The notes below the pieces were generated by a model. The model saw only the letters and a list, made by a program, of their open reading frames with translations. It was not told the origin of the DNA and made no database searches. Both the position numbers and the translations under genes were made by a program. A stretch of DNA of 64,000 bases from Liolophura sinensis (taxonomy: Eukaryota > Mollusca > Polyplacophora > Chitonida > Chitonidae): positions 1,125,501 through 1,189,500 of the forward strand of contig NC_088303.1 of the NCBI RefSeq assembly GCF_032854445.1. The letters are read 5' to 3'. How positions within the stretch are numbered: position 1 is the first letter of the stretch; every line of letters starts with the position of its first letter. Below, one piece after another: positions 10,625-23,422 of this stretch.

Positions 10625-13600
10625 CACAACGAGTTTCAGATCTACTCCCCAGAAGTCACAACTGCTACACCCACAACGGACATATGTACTTAAAACCCGT
10701 GAGTCTGTGAAAAGAAACATTAATGTGTACCTTATGTAGAGACAAGGCTTTGCTGTTTGGTCCGTTAAATGTAACGAGCTGTAGAAGCCTGGAAACAGTC
10801 TATATGACAACAAACACGATAAAGTGTATTATTGCCTAGATTTAGATATTTTTAGGTAACACACTCACTTATAACTTAAATGTTATATATAGCTATAGCA
10901 AGGTTAAATCTAACATATTGCCGGTGGTGGTTGGGGGGAAATCAATTGTAATGTTAGGGAAACACATTGTGAAGTGTTATACACTTAATGCTGTAGTAAA
11001 TGCTTTGAACGAGTTGTAATCTAACTCCATTATTTGTGTAAGATTAACACCGCATTATAAGTGTTAAAAAGTCTTGTAATCTATAACATTAGGCTGTAAC
11101 CTACAAACGATCAGTATACGTGACGTAATATTTTAAGACGTTAGCATTTATATTTTAAGGTATTTCACATGTTGTACCATTATAGTGTTTTAACTGGGCA
11201 GTGTATAAGAATGAAGGTGTGTATAGGTGCAGCGATTCCTTGACATGCTAACCTGCTTCAGAAGGTTTGTCACATTATTTTGTGGACAAAATGGTAATCG
11301 TTCATTTGAAAAAATTGTGTTTTTGCCTTTCTGTAAATTGATATTAGAGATTTGCAATTTTACATCTCAGACATTAACGTCGGACAAGTTTGGACTGGAT
11401 TTTCTATTTCACGGCACACTGGATGTAAAAAGTAAGTCATTTTAATGCATGGGTAAACCTTGCAAGTCCTTCGGTGACAAACATAAGATAATTCTAGAGG
11501 GTATGTAAAAAAAAGAAAAAAGTAAATACACATGTAAATATTCAGCTGGTTGACAACTGGGTAGGACGCTACATATTATTTCCGAAATGCAGAGACAATT
11601 GTAAGCAAATTTAAGCTCTCGTACATTCATAATGATAATATTTATTAACGCTCACAAAATCGCATAATCGCACAGCTGACTTTAGAACTGTTTTTGTTCT
11701 TCAGAGCAGTGGGGCTACTGTAATCCAACGTGGAACAATGGCTGCTACAGGAACGCCCCCAAAGATCATTCGATCATACCACCTATAATGTCATGCTATA
11801 TGCGCTCTAAAGTTTCCTTCAAGTATGGGAAACTGGAGATCATGGCCAAGATGCCCAAAGGCGATTGGTTGTGGCCAGGTACGTGGGGATTTATAACGGT
11901 GGCTTGTCGGTCTAAAATATCAGAAATTTTCTTACTTCACTGGTAATTATAACTTTTAGACTAAGCTTGAAAGCAATATTACTGTAGACGTGGTTAGATA
12001 ATTACGTATGACAAATGAAAATGAAATTTTTCAAGCTGTTTTGACTTTTTTGATGTATTATTGTATGTGCTTTTGTCTGCGACGTTTCAGCTTTGTGGCT
12101 GATGCCGAAACACGCTCATTACGGACAAACGCCGAGATCGGGGGAGATTGATGTCGCCGAGCTCCTGGGTAAGACTGTAATATGAGACCGATTTTGATTT
12201 AAACGACATGGAGGATTAAGTTCGTGTATAGCGCGAAATCTCGTCAGCATGAATTAGACTGACAACGACCACATTGATGAGAGGCTTCTGGGTCATTGCG
12301 CCGCGCTGGCGTGCTGACTCCCTCGGCCACGGAGGCTCCACTATGAATTTGTGTATGACGTGTTTGTACATACCACACGGAAACCAAATTTGTCTGGAGA
12401 TCTTATCTGTCCAAAAAAGGAAAAACAGAACATGTTGACATTCTGGCCGTGTTTGTTCTGCTGCAGGAAACACGAACTATGGCAATCTGGGCATACAAAG
12501 AACCACTGCCTCTCTACACTTTGGTAACGATCGAAGTCACGACAAACACTAATAAATCAAGCAGTAAGTATTTCTGTCAAATGATATTTTAACCCCTTCC
12601 TACAGCTTGTACAGAGCACTCGGTATAGCGTGACAGATATCAACAAATGCATCATGTTTTATCTAATAACACATTCATCGTTATTCATTCAACACACATT
12701 GTACAGACTTTAGAAAAAAGGACATCTGACATCTTCTGCTCATCGACCTGAAGCGTCTTGTCCAGGTAATCAACCGGCGCCTGATCAATGATATCACAGG
12801 TTCAAATCTTGCTCTGGCAAATTCACATTCAGGTTTAAGTTGGTTGGTTTGTCATTTTCTTGGTGAAGGACCATTTTATTGTTGTTTAACGCCATATACT
12901 CATGAATTTTCCGCCATCATAAAAGTTACTGTACACATTCTTGAGTGTTAGACTCAAGTCTATAAGAAAGATACACTTGTAGATACATACATCATGCATG
13001 AAATGTACCATCAAATCAATTCGTTTTGTTTTGCAGCTGGCTACATGGCTCAACGTATGGTGACGGCTTTCATAAATACACGTTAGACTGGTCGCCTTCG
13101 CATATCAAGTAAGAGACCATCCATTCATAAGTACATGTTAGTCTGGTTGCTTTCGCATATCAGGTAATGACGATCAATTCATAAGTACACGTTAGATTGG
13201 TCGTCTTCACATATCAAGTAAGTACACATTAGACTGGTCGCCTTCGCATAACAAGTAAGTTGACATTCATTCATAAGTACACATTAGACTGGACGCCTTC
13301 GCATATGAAGTAAGTGACCATTCATTCATAAGTACACGTTAGACTGGTCGCCTTCGTATATCAAGTAAGTGACCATTCATTTATAAGTACACGTTAGACT
13401 GGTCGCCTTCGCATATCAAGTAAGTGACATTCATTCATAAGTACACGTTAGACTGGTCGCCTTCGCATATCAAGTAAGTGACTATTCATTCATAAGTGCA
13501 CGTTAGACTGGTCGCCTTCGCATATCAAGTAACTGACCATTCATACCGTTACATGTATACTGGAACGTTTTCCTCTCAACATCGTTGTTTAGCTCGTTTT

Positions 13601-15339
13601 ACACTAGCGTCAGAAACAGGGCTAAGATACGTGCATGTAGTAAAAACTCCATGCACTCCAAGTTTCACTGGAATGAAATATGAATTGTGGCATTATAAGA
13701 GAAACTTTCCAGAAATTAAAAGACGAGCAGCATAAAACGATATTTGTTTCCTCGCTTCGTTTGTTCACCGCCAAATATTTTATTTCTCCAAACTGTATGA
13801 ACCAAGGGACCTTCATAATGCTGGCAACCATCGTATAAATGAAATATTATATATAAATGAGTATGGCGTAAAACACCTGCTAAGTTTCTGTTCCTTGTAT
13901 AATGTCATCGTATGCCTAGTTCCTTTATACATGCCACAGAAATGGTATGACAAACCTTGGCCTAATGCCAGCTTCTGCCCAGTTTGCATACATGGCACAT
14001 AGTATTATAATTACGGTTGGAATGTCATCTTCTGTCCAGTTTGCATACATGTCACATAAAATAATATCTACAGATCCAATGACATCTTCTGTCCAATTTG
14101 CATATATGTTACATAATAATATAATTACAGTTGTACTGTCCGCTTCTGCCCAGTTTATATAAATGTCGCACAGTACGATAATTACAGTTGTAATGATAGC
14201 TTCTGTCCAATTTGCAGACATGTCGCACAGTACGATAATTACAGTTGTAATGATAGCTTCTGTCCAATTTGCAGACATGTCGCACAGTACGATAACTACA
14301 GTTGTACTGTCCGCTTCTGCCCAGTTTATATACATGTCGCACAGTACGATAATTACAGTTGTAATGATAGCTTCTGTCCAATTTGCAGACATGTCGCACG
14401 GTATGATAATTACAGTCGTAATGTCAGTTTCTGCTCAGTTGCATACGTCACATAATATGATGATTATATGCAGTCGTAATGTCATCTGCTGTCTCTTTGA
14501 AGCATTTACATCGACAACACTCTGATACTGGGTACACCAATGCCCGGGGACGGCCTCCATCACCACTACGGGCTCGCCGGAAACAACATATGGGGGTCCT
14601 CCCATAATGCACCTTTTGACCAAGATGTATGTGTTACTTAAGACCTATAAGACAGATCTCATATAAATAGAGTACGTGTTCACTAAAACACTGAATACAA
14701 TGTAAATAAATTTTATATGGTGTTAAGAGTTTTAAGCCATGTTAAACAAGCTGACGCACAGTTACGTTAAGGATTCGTTTTAGGTTTATTACGGAACAAG
14801 ATTATTACGGAGCAATTCTACGTTCAGCAAGATTATATACGGCGTAAAACACAAAATAAATAAATTAGCAAATAAATAAACAAAAATACATGTACTTATT
14901 GAATATTGAATGTTTTAATGATGGGGAGTCAAACCATATGGACCCTTTCTCATTATATTTTCTTGTAACTTGGTCGTGGGTTTCCCCCGGGCTCTGCCAC
15001 CATAATGTTAACTGCCGTCGTACAAGTGCTATACTCTTGAATACAGCGTAAACATTAATAAAATAAATATTTTCTTGTGATGCCTTTAATCTGTAAATGA
15101 CACGTAGATTGGCCGTTATGTTTCAGTTCTACATCATTATGAATGTAGCCGTAGGAGGCACCGGCGGGATATTCCCGGACAGTGTGAGAAACTACCCTCA
15201 TCCCAAACCCTGGAGCAACCACCAGAGCTCCGGCGTAGCCATGCAGAACTTCTGGAACCACAAGAATGACTGGCTCTCCACCTGGCATGGTGAAGATGCC
15301 GCCATGAAAGTCGACTCCGTGACCATATGGACATACTAA
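10625..15339 (+). CDS. Gene A, exons 3-10: second contig copy and 3' end
   Basis: Exons 3-8 recur at 10625-10698, 11371-11431, 11705-11878, 12091-12168, 12467-12563 and 13037-13108, nearly identical to the first contig. The gene then finishes with exon 9 at 14503-14626 ([20 protein letters not shown] then [14 protein letters not shown]) and exon 10 at 15127-15339 ([16 protein letters not shown], then NYPHPKPW, ending VTIWTY and a TAA stop). In this copy exon 3 has lost one A (GAAG for GAAAG) and exon 7 has offsetting one-base indels, while exon 5 is in frame. Taking the intact version of each exon, and allowing for the 2-nt deficit in exon 2, gives about 1113 nt or 370 aa, matching gene B. 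The last exon has the conserved GH16 glucanase ending. An AATAAA lies 255 nt past the stop. Confidence 0.88.
12091..12168 (+). CDS. Gene A exon 6, second contig: variant catalytic exon
   Basis: The exon encodes [20 protein letters not shown] then DVAELL. The catalytic E-I-D-V-A-E is intact. The first contig reads [14 protein letters not shown]. The Trp before Pro-Arg-Ser-Gly is strongly conserved in this GH16 group and is also present in gene B (GSWPRSGE). Here GGW has become GQT, with the base changes clustered in nine positions while the flanks are identical. Confidence 0.8.
12243..12339 (-). mobile_element. SINE fragment, gene A intron 6, second contig
   Basis: Same insertion as 8186-8281 at the same intron position, so it predates the split of the two sequences. 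Confidence 0.75.
13109..13540. repeat. Minisatellite derived from gene A exon 8 and its splice donor (second contig)
   Basis: About eight units of about 55 bp, each with the last 30 or so bases of exon 8 followed by GTAAGT or a close variant. It gives the full length of the array that the first contig truncates. Nothing is recognisable in 13541-13944. Confidence 0.93.
13945..14460. repeat. Minisatellite, 57-bp unit, just before gene A exon 9
   Basis: About nine units containing GTCGCACAGTACGATAATTA and CTTCTGYCCARTTTGCA. 57 is a multiple of three, which explains long open frames on both strands; these are not genes. The array stops about 40 bp before the exon 9 acceptor. Confidence 0.93.
14971..15068 (+). 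mobile_element. SINE 3' fragment, gene A intron 9
   Basis: GGTCGTGGGTTTCCCCCGGG, then CACCATAATGTTAACTGCCG and a GCGTAAACATTAATAAAATA tail. The tRNA-like head is missing. Confidence 0.75.
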
Positions 15340-15593
15340 CGGACCCTACGATCAATGGAGTGAAATGTACATGACATGATTACACGACATACATGTTTTG
15401 TACTAAGGTATTGAATGATGAACTCTCAAACAATATGAGTCAAATCAGATGACAATAGAGTGATGTATTTGTGATTTCGCAAACTAACCTATATGATTTA
15501 ATATGTTCACTTCACGCTAACCACAGAGACTGCCGATTGGGATTGAGCAAGGAATGTCAGTTTCAACTCGCCTTCTTTACACACAAAAAGAAA

Positions 15594-15599
15594 AATAAA
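15594..15599 (+). terminator. Candidate polyadenylation signal, gene A
   Basis: AATAAA lies 255 nt after the gene A stop, the first canonical hexamer in the 3' flank. The region 15340-15593 shows no other feature and is probably 3' UTR. Confidence 0.45.
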
Positions 15600-15759
15600 G
15601 ATCGATAAGAGGCCCCAGAGTTAAGAATATCACCTCAAACAAAAAAAAAACATCGTCCTCCAACAGAGTTGCCTGTTGTAACCATGAAAGCCTTGGTTTT
15701 TACATCGTAGTGTACAATTTTTCAGTCATGTAACGGTGAGGGGGCATTAGTGCAGGACA

Positions 15760-15970
15760 AATCCATGCCGCTAACGTGCTACCGTCACGGAAGTATCATG
15801 CCGAAGACACCAGACATGACACTCCACCCATTCACATTATACTGACACCTGGACAACCTGTGTCCTGTGTCCTTGCTCTATCCACTCAGTGCCGAGCGCC
15901 AAGCGAGGCATTAACAAGTACCATTTTTAACGTCTTTAATACGTGTGACCCAGGTTCAATCCCTAGTTGC
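15760..15970 (+). repeat. Dispersed repeat family D1, copy 1
   Basis: About 210 bp homologous, in opposite orientation, to 44520-44718 (shared: GAAGACACCAGACATGACAC, CATTATACTGACA, CCAAGCGAGGC). No coding potential. The 60-bp array in gene B intron 1 looks derived from part of it. Both long copies lie a few hundred bases downstream of a GH16 stop codon. Confidence 0.72.
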
Positions 15971-16028
15971 TCGACTTCGAGACGAGTGCTTTATAACTAT
16001 TAGGCCATTCAAGCAGTGCCAAAATTAT

Positions 16029-16120
16029 ATTTATTTATTTGATTGGTGTTTTACGCTGTACTCAAGAGTATTACTCTTATACGACGGCGACCAGCATTAT
16101 GGTGGGAGGAAACCAGGCAG
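16029..16120 (-). mobile_element. SINE 3' fragment
   Basis: TTTGATTGGTGTTTTACGCT, TACGACGGCGACCAGCATTA and GGTGGGAGGAAACC, the reverse complement of the SINE tail. The sequence from 16121 to 16540 holds nothing recognisable. Confidence 0.8.
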
Positions 16121-16539
16121 ATCCCAAAATTTAATAATCGTCCAGCACAAGACATAGCAGAATGAACATCGTTTGAGACTGCAAGATTATTGGGACAACC
16201 TGATTGCGTGGTAAAAACAAATTGACGCCAAATTACCTATAGGCTACGTAGAAGACCTAAATATCGTAAATCGTTTTCCATTAACCTCCATTTCATCGCG
16301 CTCCTCTTACCATTATGACAAATTGAAGAACGCATTCAAACATGCATTTAGATATTTATAACAACGTGTTATTTTTAAAACTGTGGGATATAAGACTTGA
16401 GGTTGTCGAAATAAATTGGTGTTTGGACATCCTTCTCACGAACATATACAGTGTGTACAAAATCTGTGAATATTGTCCTTGATGCACATCACCGATGTTA
16501 GTTACAATTCCTTTGTCATGTTTTAGCTGAAATAACTGT

Positions 16540-18685
16540 TACGTTTAATGATGGGTGAATTATCCAGGGTTCTGCAGGTTCCACAAAGCGACTGTGGGTA
16601 CGATTCTAAATAACTGTTACGTTTAATTATGGGTGAATTATCCAGGGTTCTGCAGGTTCCACAAAGCGACTGTGGGTACGATTCTAAATAACTGTTACGT
16701 TTAATAATGGGTGAATTATCCAGGGTTCTGCAGGTTCCACAAAGCGACTGTGAGATACGATTCTAAATAACTGTTACGTTTAATAATGGGTGAATTATCC
16801 AGGGTTCTGCAGGTCCCACAAAACGACTGGGGGTACAATTCTAAATAACTGTTACGTTTAATAATGGGTGAATTGTCCAGGGTTCTGTATGTTCCACAAA
16901 GTGACTGTGGGGTACGATTCTGAATAACTGTTACGTTTAACAATGGGTGAATTGTCCAGGGTTCTGTATGTCCCACAAAACGACTGGGGGAACAATTCTA
17001 AATAACTGTTACGTTTAATAATGGGTGAATTGTCCAGGGTTCTGTATGTTCCACAAAGTGACTGTGGGGTACGATTCTGAATAACTGTTACGTTTACTTA
17101 TGGGTGAATTGTACAGGGTTCTGCATGTTCCACAAAACGACTGGGGATATGATTCTAAATAACTGTTACGTTTAATAATGGGTGAATTATCTAGGGTTCT
17201 GTATGTCCCACAAAACGACTGGGGGTACAATTCTAAATAACTGTTACGTTTAATAATGGGTGAATTGTACAGGGTTCTGTATGTCCCACAAAACGACTGG
17301 GGGTACAATTCTAAATAACTGTTACGTTTAATAATGGGTGAATTGTCCAGGGTTCTGTATGTTCCACAAAGTGACTGTGGGGTACGATTCTGAATAACTG
17401 TTACGTTTAATTATGGGTGAATTGTCCAGGGTTCTGTATGTTCCACAAAACGACTGGGGGTACAATTCTAAATAACTGTTACGTTTAATTATGGGTGAAT
17501 TGTCCAGGGTTCTGTATGTTCCACAAAGTGACTGTGGGGTACGATTCTGAATAACTGTTACGTTTAATTATGGGTGAATTGTCCAGAGTTTTGTATGTTC
17601 CACAAAACGACTGGGGATATGATTCTAAATAACTGTTACGTTTAATAATGGGTGAATTATGTAGGGTTCTGTATGTCCCACAAAACGACTGGGGGTACAA
17701 TTCTAAATAACTGTTACGTTTAATAATGGGTGAATTATCCAGGGTTCTGCACGTTCCACAAAGGGAACGGGGGTATGATTCTAAATAACTGTTACGTTTG
17801 ATAATCAGTGAATTATCCAGGGTTCTGCAGGTTCCACAAAGCAAATGGGGGATATGATTCTAAATAACTGTTACGTTTAATGATGGGTGAATTGTCCAGG
17901 GTTCTGTATGTTCCACAAAGTGACTGTGGGGTACGATTCTGAATAACTGTTACGTTTAATTATGGGTGAATTATCCAGGGTTCTGTATGTTCCACAAAGG
18001 GAACGGGGGTATGATTCTAAATAACTGTTACGTTTAATAATGGGTGAATTGTCCAGGGTTCTGCACGTTCCACAAAGGGAACGGGGGTATGATTCTAAAT
18101 AACTGTTACGTTTGATAAATCATTGAATTATCCAGGGTTCTGCAGGTTCCACAAAGCAAATGGGGGATATGATTCTAAATAACTGTTACGTTTAATGATG
18201 GGTGAATTATCCAGGGTTCTGTATGTTCCACAAAGGGAACGGGGGTATGATTCTAAATAACTGTTACGTTTAATTATGGGTGAATTATCCAGGGTTCTGT
18301 ATGTTCCACAAAGCGACTGTGGGATACAATTCTAAATAACTGTTACGTTTAATAATGGGTGAATTGTCCAGGGTTCTGTATGTTCCACAAAGGGAATGGG
18401 GGTACAATTCTAAATAACTGTTACGTTTAATAATGGGTGAATTATCCAGGGTTCTGCACGTTCCACAAAACGACTGGGGATATGATTCTAAATAACTGTT
18501 ACGTTTAATAATGGGTGAATTGTCCAGGGTTCTGTATGTTCCACAAAGGGAATGGGGTACGATTCTAAATAACTGTTACGTTTAATAATGGGTGAATTAT
18601 CCAGGGTTCTGCACGTTCCACAAAACGACTTGGGATATGATTCTAAATAACTGTTACGTTTAATAATGAGTGAATTATCTACCCC
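16540..18685. repeat. Minisatellite, about 77-bp unit, about 28 copies
   Basis: Units contain AATAACTGTTACGTTTAATA, GGGTGAATTATCCAGGGTTC and CCACAAAGCGACTG. Two sub-variants (GCGACTGTGGG and AACGACTGGGG / GGGAACGGGGG) alternate in blocks, suggesting higher-order structure. Open frames within it are repeat artefacts. Confidence 0.95.
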
Positions 18686-18732
18686 TCAGCGACTGGAAAC
18701 TAAATATACAATGACAACGCCTGATAAAAACA

Positions 18733-18930
18733 TATATTTATTTGATTAATTTGACTTAAGTTAATCAAATCGCCGTACTCAGGAATATTCCACTTATGCA
18801 ATGGCGGCCACCATTATGGTAGGAGGAACCCGGCAAAATCTCGGGGGAAAACGGCGACGAACCTCAGACAGGCCCTCTCACGTGCAACCAGAGAGGAAGC
18901 CAGCATGAGCTGGATTTGAACTCACAGCGA
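18733..18930 (-). mobile_element. SINE, degenerate
   Basis: Reverse-strand SINE: CGCCGTACTCAGGAATATTC, GGCGGCCACCATTATGG, then GAGGAAGCCAGCATGAGCTG and TTGAACTCACAGCGA. It is truncated before the A box. The stretch 18931-19200 has no other feature. Confidence 0.78.
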
Positions 18931-19204
18931 TAGATAAAACATATCTAGCTGTCATAGCTACCATCAACTTATCATTTTAAACTGATAAATTCAAAACATA
19001 TCTTTTTCATAAATATCATGCTCCCCAATATTGGAGCAATGTTTAATTTAAGAGAATATCAAGGTTATTATCCCATGTAAGAACACCAAAGTTTGTTACT
19101 AGGCATGTTAAACATGTTGGGGACATGTATGGTCAACCAGAACCTGATAAATCCATGACATATTTGTCCATACAAATACAACACGCAGCAATAAATCGCC
19201 AAAG

Positions 19205-20725
19205 ACATGTAACATACTGTAACTCAGATAGACAACATATAATAACTATAAACCCTACACAAATATTTCAGGCAGCAATAACTCAGATAGACAACATATA
19301 ATAAATATAGACCCTACACAAATACCACAAGCAGCAATAACACAGATAGACAACATATGATAACTATAAACCATGCACAAGTACCACAGGCAGCAATACC
19401 ACAGATAGACAACATATAATAACTATAGACCCTACACAAGTACCACAGGCAGCAATACCACAGATAGACAACATATAATAACTATAAACCCTTCACAAGT
19501 ACCACAGGCAGCAATACCACAGATAGACAACATATAATAACTATAAACCCTTCACAAGTACCACAGGCAGCAATACCACAGATAGACAACATATAATAAC
19601 TATAAACCCTGCACAACTATCACAGGCAGTAATAACACAGATAGACAACATATAATGACTATAAACCCTGCACAAATACCACAGGCAGCAATACCACAGA
19701 TAGACAACATATAATAACTGTACACCTTTCACAAATACCTCATGCAGCAATAACTCAGATAGACAACATATAATAACTATGAACCCTGTACAACTATCAC
19801 AGGCACAAATACAAAAGGTAGCAATAAATGCTTACAGATGGACAAAATAAATAAATGTAATATAAATTTATATAAATAAAAATAGACCCGACATAAATGC
19901 CACAGGCAGTAATGACACAGATAGACAACATATAATAAATATAGACCCGACACAAATACCACAGACAGCAATAAATGCTCACAGATGGGCAACATATAAT
20001 AAATATAGACCCGACACAAATACCACAGACAGCAATACCACAGATAGACAACATATAATAAATATAGACCCGACACAAATACCACAGACAGCAATAAATG
20101 CTCACAGATGGACAACATATAATAAATATAGACCCGACACAAATACCACAGACAGCAATAAATGCTCACAGATGGACAACATATAATAAATATAGACCCG
20201 ACACAAATACCACAGACAGCAATAAATGCTCACAGATGGACAACATATAATAAATATAGACCCGACACAAATACCACAGACAGCAATAAATGCTCACAGA
20301 TGGACAACATATAATAAATATAGACCCGACACAAATACCACAGACAGCAATAAATGCTCACAGATGGGCAACATATAATAAATATAGACCCGACACAAAT
20401 ACCACAGACAGCAATAAATGCTTACAGATGGACAACATATAATAAATATAGACCCGACACAAATACCACAGACAGCAATAAATGCTCACAGATGGGCAAC
20501 ATATAATAAATATAGACCCGACACAAATACCACAGACAGCAATAAATGCTTACAGATGGACAACATATAATAAATATAGACCCGACACAAATACCACAGA
20601 CAGCAATAAATGCTCACAGATGGACAACATATAATAAATATAGACCCGACACAAATACCACAGACAGCAATAAATGCTTACAGATGGACAACATATAATA
20701 TATATAAACCCTACACAAATACCAG
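19205..20725. repeat. Minisatellite, about 59-bp unit, about 26 copies
   Basis: Units carry CAGATAGACAACATATAATA and CACAAATACCACAGGCAGCA. From about 19880 a second variant with GACCCGACACAAATACC and AATGCTCACAGATGG takes over and is very homogeneous, suggesting recent expansion of that half. Nothing is recognised in 20726-21185. Confidence 0.94.
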
Positions 20726-21185
20726 ACATGGCGCAGAAAAGGACCTTAAACAAGATTTCTTCACTCTCTGTAACATCTGCTAGTATAGTTGTTGTTTTAC
20801 AGGCATTAGAGAATACTTACAACAACGACATTTAAACACGTGCATCGACGACACTGTAATTAATGGTCTATTTACATGATTATAATGAAAGCACGGCATT
20901 AGAGGGAAATACTACAATGACGTCTAATAAACTGTAGCGACATCATTACATTTCTTTTACCCAGATCGTTTTGTACCCTGTTTAGCATAAGTTAGGTATA
21001 AGTTAGGGTGATGAGGTGTCTGAGTTGCTAGTATTTGTTAAGCATTAACATGAACAGTTGGAATAAAACCCTGGCCGAAGTAAACTGACAAGTGAAATGT
21101 GTAAAGTGCGCTGGTCTTGATCTCTGAATTTTATTATTTTACGTATATTTTGCATAAGTTCAGGCACATGTTGCAGGGCTGGACA

Positions 21186-23422
21186 AAATGCAGGAATATT
21201 ATGTATTTTGTGCTCAGGAATATCATATAGGTATTGCTCAGGAATATTATGCATGTATTGCTCAGGAATATCATGTATGTGTTGCTCAGGAATATCATGT
21301 ATGTATTGGTCAGGAATATCATGTATGTATTGCTCAGGAATATCATATATGTATTGCTCAGGAATATCATGTATGTATTGCTCAGGAATATCATGTATGT
21401 ATTGCTCAGGAATATTATGTATGTATTGCTCAGGAATATCATATATGTGTTGCTCAGGAATATCATGTATGTATTGCTCAGGAATATCATGTATTGCTCA
21501 GGAATATCATGTATGTGTTGCTCAAGAATATCATGTATGTATTGCTCAGGAATATCATGTGTATATTGTTCAGGAATATCATGTGTGTATTGTTCAGGAA
21601 TATCATGTATGTATTGCTGAGGAATATCAGGCATGTACTGCTGAGGAATATCATATATGTATTGCTCAGGAATATCATGTATGTATTGCTCAGGAATATC
21701 AGGCATGTACTGCTCAGGAATATCATGTATGTATTGCTTAGGAATATCATGTATTTTGTGCTCAGGAATATCATATAGGTATTGCTCAGGAATATCATAT
21801 AGGTATTGGTCAGGAATATTATGTATGTATTGCTCAGGAACATCATATATGTTTGCTCAGGAATATCATATATGTATTGCTCAGGAATATCGTGTATGTA
21901 TTGCTCAGGAATATCAGGCATGTACTGCTCAGGAATATCATGTATGTATTGCTCAGGAAAATCAGGCATGTACTGCTCAGGAATATCATGTATGTATTGC
22001 TCAGGAATATAATGTATGTATTGCTCAGGAATATCATTTATGTATTGCTCGGGAATATCATGTGGGTATTGCTCAGGAATATTATGTATGTATTGCTCGG
22101 GAATATCATGTGTGTATTGCTCAGGAATATCATGTATGTATTGCTCAGGAATATCATGTATGTATTGCTCAGGAATATCATATATATATATATTGCTCAG
22201 GAATATCATGTATGTATTGCTCAGGGATATCATGTATTTATTGCTCAGGAATATCAGGCATGTACTGCTCAGGAATATCATGTATGTATTGCTCAGGAAT
22301 ATCATATATGTATTGCTCAGGAATATTATGTATGTATTGCTCAGGAATATCATGTATGTATTGCTCAGGAATATCATATATGTATTGCTCAAGAATATCA
22401 TGTATGTATTGCTCAGGAATATCATGCATGTATTGCTCAGGGATATCATGTATTTATTGCTCAGGAATATCAGGCATGTACTGCTCAGGAATATCATGTA
22501 TGTATTGGTCAGGAATATCATATATGTATTGCTTAGGAATATCATGTATTGCTCAGGAATATCATATATGTATTGCTTAGGAATATCATGTATGTATTGG
22601 TCAGGAATATCATGTATGTATTGCTCAGGAATATCATGTATGTATTGCTCAGGAATATCATATATGTATTGCTCAGGAATATCATATATGTATTGCTCAG
22701 GAATATTATGTATGTATTGCTCAGGAATATCATGCAAATACTGCGCAGGAATATCATTTATGTATTGCTCAGGAATATAATATATGTATTGCTCAAGAAT
22801 ATCATATATGTATTGCTCAGGAATATCATGTATGTATTGCTCAGGAATATTATGTATGTATTGCTCAGGAATATCATGCAAATACTGCGCAGGAATATCA
22901 TTTATGTATTGCTCAGGAATATAATATATGTATTGCTCAGGAATATCATGTATGTATTGCTCAGGAATATCATGTATGTATTGCTCAGGAATATCATGTA
23001 TGTATTGCTCAGGAATATCATATATGTATTGCTCAGGAATATTATGTATGTATTGCTCAGGAATATCATGTATGTATTGCTCAGGAATATCATGTATGTA
23101 TTGCTCAGGAATATCATGTATGTATTGCTCAGGAATATTATGTATGTATTGGTCAGGAATATCATATATGTATTGCTCAGGAATATTATGTATGTATTGC
23201 TCAGGAATATCATGTATGTATTGCTCAGGAATATTATGTATGTATTGCTCAGGAATATCATATATGTATTGCTCAGGAATATTATGTATGTATTGCTCAG
23301 GAATATCATGTATGTATTGCTCAGGAATATCATGTATGTATTGCTCAGGAATATCATGTATGTATTGCTCAGGAATATTATGTATGTATTGCTCAGGAAT
23401 ATCATATATGTATTGCTCACTA
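21186..23422. repeat. Minisatellite, 24-bp unit, about 93 copies
   Basis: Units of the type TATTGCTCAGGAATATCATG plus TATG. The 24-bp length keeps frame, so both strands show open frames of up to 647 codons, made only of eight-residue repeats (EYHVCIAQ on the plus strand). There is no start context, splice site or non-repeat domain, so I do not call genes. Nothing is recognised in 23423-24070 except a short GAAT repeat near 23950. Confidence 0.96.

Noticed and set aside
13925-14525. Frames of 120-155 codons on both strands
   Set aside because: 57-bp in-frame array preceding exon 9 of gene A.
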